From Podila epigama (taxonomy: Eukaryota; Mortierellomycota; Mortierellomycetes; Mortierellales; Mortierellaceae): a DNA stretch of 14,725 bases. Below the pieces are notes generated by a model. The model saw nothing but the letters and a program-made list of their open reading frames with translations. It was not told where the DNA came from and searched no databases. Location of the stretch: NCBI GenBank assembly GCA_015679605.1, contig JAAAVE010000698.1, positions 1-14,725 on the forward strand. Reading direction: 5' to 3'. Both the position numbers and the translations under genes were made by a program. Shown piece by piece: positions 8,254-14,725 of the stretch (the first letter of the stretch is position 1; the number at the start of each line of letters is the position of its first letter).

Positions 8254-9891
8254 ATGAAGATTAGCGCCTATATTCTTGGCTTTGCACTTGCTGCATCAGT
8301 GCAAGTTCTTGCCGAGGTAACGTTTGAAAATAACAGAGACATCTACGAAAAAACTAAGGCGTTTATTTTGTTTTTACATCTTGCGCATCTCATCTGCTCC
8401 ATCATCTCGTTTTCCTTTTTTTTTTGTTTTTCTGGGTACCACTTTCACCCCTTACCAAAACGAAGGCACAGGAATCATGATACAAATCAACTCGGTCTTG
8501 GATAACAAAAGATACTGAATATTATTCTCTTTCTTGTTTCTTTCTCTCTAACTATCTATCTATCTCACTCTATCTCTCTTCAAACTAGGAGGTTACCTTG
8601 GGCGTGTACCATAAGTTGAGTGATCACGAGTCGTTCGAAAAGCGTGGTGAGATTCGGTTCAATACAGATGAATGGTTCCAGTACAAGGAGCAACAATCAG
8701 AACAGTTGTTGCTCCAGCAACAGCAAGAACAAAAGGGCGCCAAGAGGACGTACAAGAAGAAAACAAAAAAATCCGATCTTCTCCCAGAGCCCAAGATCGT
8801 GTATAGTAACATTGAGGTATCGAACGAGCAAGCGCAAGTGTTGTCCAAGGAGTTTGTGTTGAATGTTCAGGCACCTTTCAAGCCTGTTGAGCGCGGAGAA
8901 GCACCAACGGAGAAGTTTGAGGACGAGTCGGATGAGGAGTTTCAGCAGCGTGTGGAGGAATGGCAAATGCAAGAGGAGGAGGCAGCAGAGAAGAATGAGG
9001 TTCAGACCCCAGGCACGGTTGCGTTTTATCAGATTCAGCTCAAGGATGAGGCCCGTGGATGGAAGGCTATTTCCTCTGTCAAGTCTGTAAGTTTTACTAT
9101 CACCTTTAAATATTTGGAGGTTTTTTCAAGCGCGTCTTTTTGGGCCATACGTTGAGAAAATCACCTGCTATGACAGCCAGTTGACAGCGTGTTGAGCATG
9201 TTTTTATTCCGATTGCATCAAGACTGCTCCAACTCTTTTCATCTACTTCACTCACCTTACTCACTCGCTATCCCATTCACTATCGCTGTAGTGCTTGCTT
9301 GTGGCCTCTGACTTTAACGAGCGTATTGCATTGCACTTGGACAGTGGCAGGAACGTGTTTGCCTTTGACTATTACACCTCAGTCGACCAATGCCAGGATG
9401 ACCACACAAAAGAGTTTTCTCTGAACTCTTTGGAACACTTTAAAAACACGACTGTTGAGCTTCGCACTAGTGTTTCTGGACCAAAGTAAGGATGTTGGAG
9501 AGTCACTTCATGACTTTTTGTTTGCTTTATTTGTATCCTTGCTTTTTTCTTTGTTAGTAGTACCATGCATGGGAGGACGTGTTACTGACAATTTTTTATC
9601 TCTTTTGATATTTTAACCTGTCGTACTCTCCTCTACTCAGAGCTCGTTATGCCAGGGCACAGGCTATTAAGCTGGACGAAGCTACTGGTCAACCAGCTGT
9701 TGAAAAGACGTTCTTCCAGAAATACTGGTAAGAGTTTTTTATGTCATTTATTTTTATTTATGTTTTTCTGGTGTTCATGTCAAATTCTTATAAACCATAC
9801 GCTTCATTACTGTTCCTCTAGGGTCTATATTGTTCCCGCAGTGATCATGTTCTTGTTAACTGGTGGCGAACCTGAGAAGCCAGCAGCATAG
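8254..9891 (+). CDS. EMC10: ER membrane protein complex subunit 10 (EMC10)
   Basis: Exons 8254-8316, 8589-9086, 9292-9485, 9641-9727 and 9822-9891 give 303 residues; introns are 272, 205, 155 and 94 nt with GT-AG ends (GTAACG, GTAAGT, GTAAGG, GTAAGA). EMC inserts transmembrane segments into the ER membrane; EMC10 adds a luminal beta-sandwich. Residues 1-20 are a signal peptide. The EMC10 fold follows: VTLGVYHKLSDHESFEKRGEI, then YQIQLKDE, VKSCLLVASDFNERIALHLDSGRN. C188 and C221 match the disulfide pair of animal EMC10, and N239-T-T matches its glycosylation site. The end, FFQKYWVYIVPAVIMFLLTGG (membrane span ~279-297), is the hallmark C-terminus. A Gln- then Lys-rich insert (52-83) and an acidic, helix-like insert (122-158) make it about 40 residues longer than human EMC10. 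The first exon covers just the signal peptide. Confidence 0.95.
8550..8565. repeat. CTAT tetranucleotide repeat in EMC10 intron 1
   Basis: A short run of CTAT units within the pyrimidine-rich 3' part of EMC10 intron 1, shortly before the acceptor at 8588. It probably serves as part of the polypyrimidine tract. Confidence 0.6.
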
Positions 9892-9920
9892 TCCAGTTAA
9901 AAAAGATATACATGTAGAAT

Positions 9921-9967
9921 CAATGAATGGATTTCATTGGCCAATCTTTCAATGAATGCACGTGCAT
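9921..9967. promoter_or_regulatory. Palindrome and direct-repeat cluster (inverted CCAAT, CACGTG) upstream of the I9 gene
   Basis: Within 47 bp lie two copies of CAATGAATG (9921-9929 and 9950-9958), the perfect palindrome ATTGGCCAAT (9936-9945; two abutting inverted CCAAT boxes) and the perfect 12-bp palindrome ATGCACGTGCAT (9956-9967) with a CACGTG core. CCAAT is bound by the HAP/NF-Y complex and CACGTG by bHLH factors such as Cbf1 and Pho4. The cluster is ~190 bp before the I9 ATG and ~30 bp after the EMC10 stop, so it most likely belongs to the I9 gene promoter. Confidence 0.5.
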
Positions 9968-10154
9968 GTCCATGCGCGACCAACCCAACCGACAGACCGA
10001 GACCCTGCCTTGTCTAAACCTGCTTGGCGTTATTTTTTTTTTTTTATTTGTTTGCTCTCTATCTCTTACTCTGCTCCCTTTCTCTCAACTAAAAACCATT
10101 TTTCCCACAACGCACCACAACACAACACAACAAAACACAACACTCTCATTTCCC

Positions 10155-11005
10155 ATGAAATTCCTCACCATTGCAACCGTTTTTGCTGCCATTGCGACAG
10201 TCGCCACTGCTGCTCTGCCTGTCGAGCCAGTGCAAGCATTTGTGATGCATACCGACAACAGTGCCATTGCACAACAGCATGTGTCTCAAGACCAGAAGCT
10301 TCATGGACTGCGTATGTGTTCTTTTCTGATTTAAAACAAAAAGAAGCGTTCCTATCCTCCATCTTCTTCTCCCATTCGCCTTTTTGCCACGTCATGCTTG
10401 TGGACCATTTACCTTGACAATCACAACAAAATGCGCCATGCCCGCAAATGAAGAAACGTTGGACTTAACACATATTGTGCTTGTCCCCTTATCTCCTTCT
10501 CCTTCCTCCATCCTTCCACATCACCATCCTCATACATATTTTCCCTATCCTTCCCTCGTGTACGCACACCCTCTCCTCCTCCTCCTCTCCTTCCTCATAC
10601 CACACAATTTCATGTGTTCCCTTTGAAAAAAAATAGCTGCTGGTAAGTCATATATCGTCGTGTTCAAGGACTCTGCAGCGGCTGATATTATTGCCAAGGC
10701 TGAGCGCGAGATTCTTGCGTTTGGAGGCAAGATTGGTCAACGGTACTCGACCGTGCTCAAGGGCTTTTCGGCTTGGATTCCTAGTCCCATTGTGTCTGCC
10801 ATGTCGACCAACCCCTTCATTGACTATATTGAGGAGGATGGTGAAGGTAAATATTTTTTTTGTAACGGCTTTGTTACAAGATAAACAGTTACAAGTTGGG
10901 CCATGTGGATGGAATGGCTGCATCATTTTAAAACATGCTCTAACCGATACACTAACTGTCACGTCACACCCCCTTCCATCCTTAGTGAACGCCTACTTGG
11001 TGTAA
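10155..11005 (+). CDS. Small secreted protein with inhibitor I9 / subtilisin-propeptide-like domain
   Basis: Exons 10155-10311, 10637-10846 and 10986-11005 give 128 residues; introns are 325 nt (GTATGT...ATAG) and 139 nt (GTAAAT...TTAG), all joined in phase 1. Residues 1-18 are a signal peptide ending ATA|ALP. Residues ~19-52 are a linker. Residues 55-128 form the I9 domain: KSYIVVFKDSAA, an alpha helix (DIIAKAEREILAFGGKI), GQRYSTVLKGFSAWIP, and NPFIDYIEEDGEVNAYLV. I9 domains are the folding and inhibitory propeptides of subtilisin-like proteases; stand-alone forms such as yeast Pbi2 inhibit proteinase B. No protease domain follows: the stop comes right after the domain and the next gene is on the other strand. 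Unlike cytosolic Pbi2 this one has a signal peptide, so it should act outside the cell or in the vacuole. The target protease is unknown. The last coding exon has only 20 nt. Confidence 0.86.
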
Positions 11006-11071
11006 ACAAGACGCAAAAATTGCTCGAGCTTTTTCATGTTATATCTGCAAAAAAAAAAAATTTAGTGAGAC

Positions 11072-11077
11072 AATAAA
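11072..11077 (+). terminator. Poly(A) signal AATAAA of the I9 gene
   Basis: AATAAA lies 67 nt past the I9 stop codon, in the 164-bp convergent spacer shared with the REG1-like gene, whose stop is at 11170 on the other strand. The spacer is A/T-rich with an A-run at 11050-11060. Confidence 0.5.
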
Positions 11078-11169
11078 ACAACAAACATATATTTTGTGAT
11101 GCATATTAATACTATTCATATGTACACAATTTTTTGCTTTTTTATCTTTTGCTTTGTGCTGGTTTCTTT

Positions 11170-13200
11170 TTAAAAGGTACTGCTGTTGTAGACGAGAGAG
11201 GACGCCCAATGGACGATATCTTTTACATTGGCTACTATGTCTGCAGCTCGCTGACCAAGCCCGCCACCGGTGCCTGGCTTGACGGGCGTATTGGGAAGTG
11301 TGGAGGATGAGGAGACGACTGGTGATGATGATGGGTTGGGTGAGATGCTGTTGGTCACGGGTTCTGAGGTTGATGGTCGGGTATAAAGCACGCTAGCAAT
11401 TGTGCCATCTTCAGCTTCAGAGCCAGTTGCTACTGGTGCTGTTGATGTTTGTATTGATGATGATATTAGTGTTGATGATGGTAGGGTCACTGTAGATGTT
11501 GAAGATGATGGTGATGATGACGACGGTGATGATGATGAAGTTGCTGTAGCTGTTGATGTTGCCACTATTGAGTCTGTTGCTATCCTTGTATCTTCTTCTG
11601 CTGCGTTTACTACCTGTCCCGGTGCTGCGCCCTCGCCAGAAAAAGTCCTTTCTGTGTCTGCTGCGTATGGGTTCCCTGTGTAGAGAGGCTCATCAAAAGA
11701 ATCATCATCCGTGTCCATGCCGTACATCGAGCCAGCTTTAAGTCTTGTGGGGTGAATGCGGACAATACTCCTTGACCGGCGCTTTTCCGAGATGCGCATC
11801 AAAAGACCATCATCTTCATCTTCATCTTCTTCATGGAGCTCGTCGTCCGAGATGGCTTCAGCGTCGATAGCAACACATTGCTCAACCGAGTCGTTAAAGC
11901 GGAGTTTGGGTTGGCGATGGGCCTTGAAGACGGCGCTCTCCTGGGACTTTGTGTAGGGCTCAATCTTGTGGTCAAGCTTGAGGTCGGACTGGACGTGAAA
12001 GAGGGTGTCTGCCTTGAAGAGTTCGGAGGCGGTCTTGTGCTTGAGTGCGGGTTTCAGGAGACTGTTGCCGCCATTACCGAGTTTCGGGGTGGGCGAAGGA
12101 ATTGAGGCGGTACCATTGCTGTTACCGTTGCCAGCAACGATGGTCTGTGTGCCGAATCGGGCTAGGTCAAACTCGTCAATGTTGGCCTTGTACAGAGGAC
12201 CATAGAGCCAGGTGGTGTCACTGTCCTTGAGCCTGTGGGACAAAAAGGAATGTTTTTTTTTATTTTTTCCCTCGGTCAGTATCAACATTTTCATTCTTTG
12301 GAGATAAAGGTCACTACTGAACGTCAAGTATCCACCATGTAAGCGTCCAAAAGGAGATAACACAAAGAGCTAAAAAAAAAAAATAGGTGGTACGCCTTTT
12401 GAAGCAAGGCCACACCCATGTGTATCGCACGGATCACACTGCAAAAAAAGACAACCGAGAAATTGATGACAGATCATCGTTTTCTTTGCTCTCGCTATCT
12501 CTTTTCCTCTTGTCTTTTCTATCTCGCTTTGCCCTTTTTTCTTTTTCTCTTTCATGAATAAGCAAGGGGTCGTCGATAATAAAAAAGAAAAATGCAAAAT
12601 GCAAAATGCAAAATCAAATAGGGAGGAAATTCTGCCGAGGCCAGACTGGTATGTCCGTTCGTCTACCTATCTGTCAATCCCTCAACCTTTTCTATCTATC
12701 CCGTTGTCTCTCACTGACATGAGAAAAGAAAAAAAATGGACAAAAAAGAAAAGAAAAGAAAAGAAGGCCACCTACCAGTTCAAGGTCTTTGGACTGACTG
12801 TCTTGAGGTTATGTCGCTGTTTAGCCCAATTGCGCCAAGAAGCGTTTTCAAGACGGAGACCGTTGATCAGATCATTCTTTTGCTTTGTCATGAATTTCCA
12901 GGAAGCAGCAATGTCGTCTTCATTGTTCCAAGAGTTTCCGAGGTAGTCGATGGCGAGAGAAGGGGGAGTGGTAGGGATGAGACGACCGGCATCCGAGTCG
13001 TCGTGCATGGGAGTGGTCTTTGCGGAAGATGGTTTGCGTGGGGGAGGTGGGATCGGCTGCTGGTTGTGGCGGGTCATTCTGCGATGTGAGCGTTCGCTGC
13101 TGACGGATGAGGAACGATGGCGATGTTGTTTTGAGGATGAGGAAGGACGATTGTTTTTTGAAGAGTGAGATGGGATGCTGTCCGGGGATGCCAAAGTCAT
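11170..13200 (-). CDS. REG1: Reg1-type regulatory subunit of protein phosphatase 1 (glucose-repression regulator)
   Basis: Exons 13200-12776 and 12232-11170 give 495 residues; the 543-nt intron (GTAGGT...CACAG) splits the Trp codon of LNW|LKDSD. Reg1 directs the phosphatase Glc7 to Snf1 kinase targets in carbon-source signalling. The N-terminal DUF1752-like (AreA GATA-like) domain runs ~81-160: SLAIDYLGNSW, RLENASWRNWAKQRHNL, then VSPKTLNWLKDSDTTWLYGP. The PP1-docking region is K251-L-R-F254 inside KLRFNDSVEQCVAID, the family signature with an RVxF-type motif (Leu in place of Val). Just before it is LLKPALKHKTASELF, similar to the phosphorylatable stretch of relatives. An acidic run (270-283), a basic patch (EKRRSRS), and Ser/Thr/Pro-rich low-complexity sequence from ~370 follow. 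The protein is shorter than yeast Reg1 (about 1000). ATG 13200 opens the exon; the long spacer upstream is non-coding. Confidence 0.88.
12233..12775 (-). other. Long intron of the REG1-like gene with heptamer and AAAAG repeats
   Basis: This 543-nt intron is the second longest in the window. It holds an AAAATGC heptamer repeated three times in tandem (about 12589-12612) and an AAAAG run near the donor (12742-12766). No coding segment is visible, and the conserved protein block spans the join directly, so the intron looks genuine. Confidence 0.65.
12742..12766. repeat. AAAAG pentanucleotide repeat
   Basis: About four to five copies of an AAAAG unit lie next to the donor side of the REG1-like intron, giving a CTTTT-type pyrimidine tract on the coding strand. 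Confidence 0.7.
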
Positions 13201-13345
13201 TTCCTTGGCGGATGTGTTTGTATTATAAAAGGAAATAGAGAGAAGAGAAAAAGGAAGGAAGAGAAAAGTGAGGCAGAATAAATAAAGACGACGGATAAGG
13301 AAAAGGGGGCGGAAGGAGGAGGAGGGAAAGCGAGAAAAGATAGCA

Positions 13346-13372
13346 AAGAGAAAGAAAGAAAGAAAGAAAGAA
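13346..13372. repeat. AAAG tetranucleotide microsatellite
   Basis: About six AAAG units in a purine-rich stretch some 150 bp upstream of the REG1-like start codon. Confidence 0.8.
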
Positions 13373-13456
13373 GAATAGAAATAGAAAATGCTATGCGACT
13401 GTATGAAGTGTGATGTGTTGTGTTGTGATGTGTCGTGTTATGTGTTTGTGTTGGAT

Positions 13457-13500
13457 AGGATGGCATATGGATGGCATGGATGGATGGATGTGGGGATGGG
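13457..13500. repeat. ATGG-rich degenerate tandem repeat
   Basis: Repeated GGATGG and GGCATGG units, including four consecutive ATGG copies, in the far upstream region of the REG1-like gene. Confidence 0.65.
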
Positions 13501-13883
13501 ATGTGATGAAGAGATAACGCAATTGAAGCGTGAGAAGGTGTGAAGTAAAAAAAAGGTGGAGGTGTGTGTGCAGTCTTTTGATGGACAAGTTGGATGGTTT
13601 TTTTTTCGATGGTTGATGCGTGTGGACATGTAGTGTACATGAAGTGTACATGTGTCCATTCAAGTTCATACAAGATATCCACCCATACAAAGAATGAACA
13701 AGGCACAAAACAAGCAAACATGTGCTGCTGCTCTGAGGGTGAGGCTCTTCTGACTTGTTTTTAAATGGCCGCCATTTTTTCTTCTTTGTCTCTTCCATCC
13801 ATCTCATTGTTGCTTTGCTTCCTCCATGCCTTTTGCCTTCTCTCACTTGTTGAAGAGTCAGCCTGTCAGCCGGCTGCTCTGCT

Positions 13884-13914
13884 GGTTGGTTGGTTGGTTG
13901 GTTGGTTTGGTTTG
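13884..13914. repeat. TTGG / TTTGG tandem repeat
   Basis: Five to six TTGG units pass into TTTGG units. The repeat explains the Gly-Trp-Leu-Val and Asn-Gln-Pro-Thr strings in the open frames across it. Confidence 0.8.
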
Positions 13915-14038
13915 GCTTGGTTTGTGGATGGGTCCATCTTGTTCTCGCTTCATCCTCCGCTCGTTTTGTCCTCTTGAACCCTTTGGCTTCGCCTTGCTTT
14001 GTTGGACTCAGCCTCACATGGGAAATGTAATGTACCAT

Positions 14039-14069
14039 GCACACACACGTACACACACACATTCACACA
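14039..14069. repeat. CA dinucleotide repeat, interrupted
   Basis: Three CA runs separated by CGTA and ATT interruptions, in the non-coding end of the window. Confidence 0.75.
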
Positions 14070-14725
14070 TGTCTTTTTTGTGTCTCGACCACGACTACCA
14101 CGATGATGACACCATTGATGCAAACGTGGTCAAACCTATGCCACACAGACTCACTGCGGCCATTCCTAACACCTAACACAACAATAATAAAAATGACTCC
14201 CTCCACATCATTGCCTTAGCCCCCCCTCTTTCCTTTCCTTCCCTTCCATCTTTTTTGTAACACAATCCACACAACCTCCAACCTCCCGCTCAAGAACAAC
14301 AATAACGCGACAAACATGTCCACCCCCCGTTGGCGGCAAAAAATAAAAAGAAAAAAACAAGCATCAACAACATAACAACAAGAACACGAATATCCATCCT
14401 ACCATTAACATCCATACCGCAATGGTTAATCGCATATCGTACCCCCCTTTTTTACCTCCCCCCTCTCCTTCTCTGAATACTCACATACCTCTTTAGCATC
14501 AATGCAACGTCAAAAAAGCGCGTGGATAGTCAAGAAAATTCAAAATACCTAGAAAGCATTTTGCCCAAAATCTTATCTCCTTTTCAACAATTCTCTCGTT
14601 GATAAGAAAGAAAAAAAAAGTAAAAGGAGGCATAACTATCATACACCAAACACCTTCATGTTCAAAAAACCATTCAAATATCTTCCTTACATTCCATGCT
14701 GAAAACGTATATAAAAAAAAAAAAA

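Larger units (their letters stand above)
13201..14725. other. 1.5-kb non-coding, repeat-rich region upstream of the REG1-like gene, to window end
   Basis: No gene is supported here. On the REG1 strand 13201-13390 is pyrimidine-rich and is probably leader and promoter. Further out are TG/ATGG-rich sequence (13410-13500), a GTGTACATG duplicate, a TTGG repeat, a CA repeat, and an A/C-rich, AAC/AAT-rich part (14170-14420). The last 13 bases are a run of A. Open frames of up to 223 codons exist but consist of His/Thr/Ser and Trp/Leu/Val strings dictated by the repeats. A promoter for a gene beyond the window end is possible. Confidence 0.6.

Noticed and set aside
8429-8518. Possible cassette exon inside EMC10 intron 1
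   Set aside because: No acceptor gives an open frame in the needed phase, and the EMC10 domain is continuous without it.
11402-11683. Plus-strand Asp/Val-rich open frame
   Set aside because: It is the antisense shadow of the Ser/Thr-rich tail of the REG1-like protein; the GATGAT runs are reversed Ser codons.
12233-12363. Longer start of the REG1-like second exon
   Set aside because: The stretch is intron: the CACAG acceptor at 12233 joins the conserved LNW|LKDSD block exactly.
13391-14062. 223-codon minus-strand open frame
   Set aside because: The composition follows TG, ATGG and TTGG repeats; there is no domain-like pattern and no splice-supported partner.
1-14725. tRNA, rRNA, CRISPR array or transposon
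   Set aside because: I found no tRNA box pair, no array of spaced repeats, no transposase or reverse transcriptase motifs and no terminal repeats.
1-14725. A new multi-gene system such as a biosynthetic cluster
   Set aside because: The genes are known housekeeping or surface families with no shared pathway enzymes; only loose secretory-pathway enrichment is seen.

Overview
This is a stretch of intron-rich nuclear fungal DNA. Eight protein-coding genes can be supported, and seven of them are complete within the window. All have GT-AG introns, mostly about 65 to 330 nt with a few longer, pyrimidine-rich leaders and introns, and AATAAA-like poly(A) signals. The families present (Kre9/Knh1-type GPI protein, Erv2, Trs65, Reg1) are fungal. 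The relatively long CT-rich introns and low-complexity spacers suggest an early-diverging filamentous fungus such as the Mucoromycota/Mortierellomycota. That placement is inference, because no rRNA or marker locus is present.

Left block, all on the minus strand: (i) the 5' end of a nuclear gene for a mitochondrially targeted protein, cut by the window start (exons 944-1009 and 72-129); (ii) a small GPI-anchored Kre9/Knh1-domain protein (1293-1967); (iii) a SANT/Myb-like protein (2692-3641); (iv) an ERV2-type ER sulfhydryl oxidase (3782-4773). A 214-bp divergent promoter then leads into a plus-strand block: (v) TRS65, a TRAPPII subunit (4988-8128); (vi) EMC10, an ER membrane complex subunit (8254-9891); (vii) a small secreted protein with an inhibitor I9 (subtilisin-propeptide-like) domain (10155-11005). 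Convergent to the last is (viii) a REG1-type PP1 regulatory subunit on the minus strand (11170-13200). The final 1.5 kb is non-coding, full of simple repeats, and runs into a poly-A stretch at the window end.

Five of the eight products work in or pass through the secretory pathway: disulfide formation (Erv2), membrane-protein insertion (EMC10), Golgi traffic (Trs65), a GPI-anchored surface protein and a secreted inhibitor-like protein. In yeast TRS65 is also known as KRE11, a cell-wall beta-glucan gene, so its proximity to a Kre9-domain gene is worth noting, but nothing here proves a functional cluster.

No mobile element, CRISPR array, tRNA, rRNA or clearly new system was found. The most interesting details are a probable GC-AG intron in TRS65, a stop-codon-only last coding exon in the SANT gene, a uORF-like ATG ahead of ERV2, and a dense palindrome/direct-repeat motif (inverted CCAAT plus CACGTG) upstream of the I9 gene.
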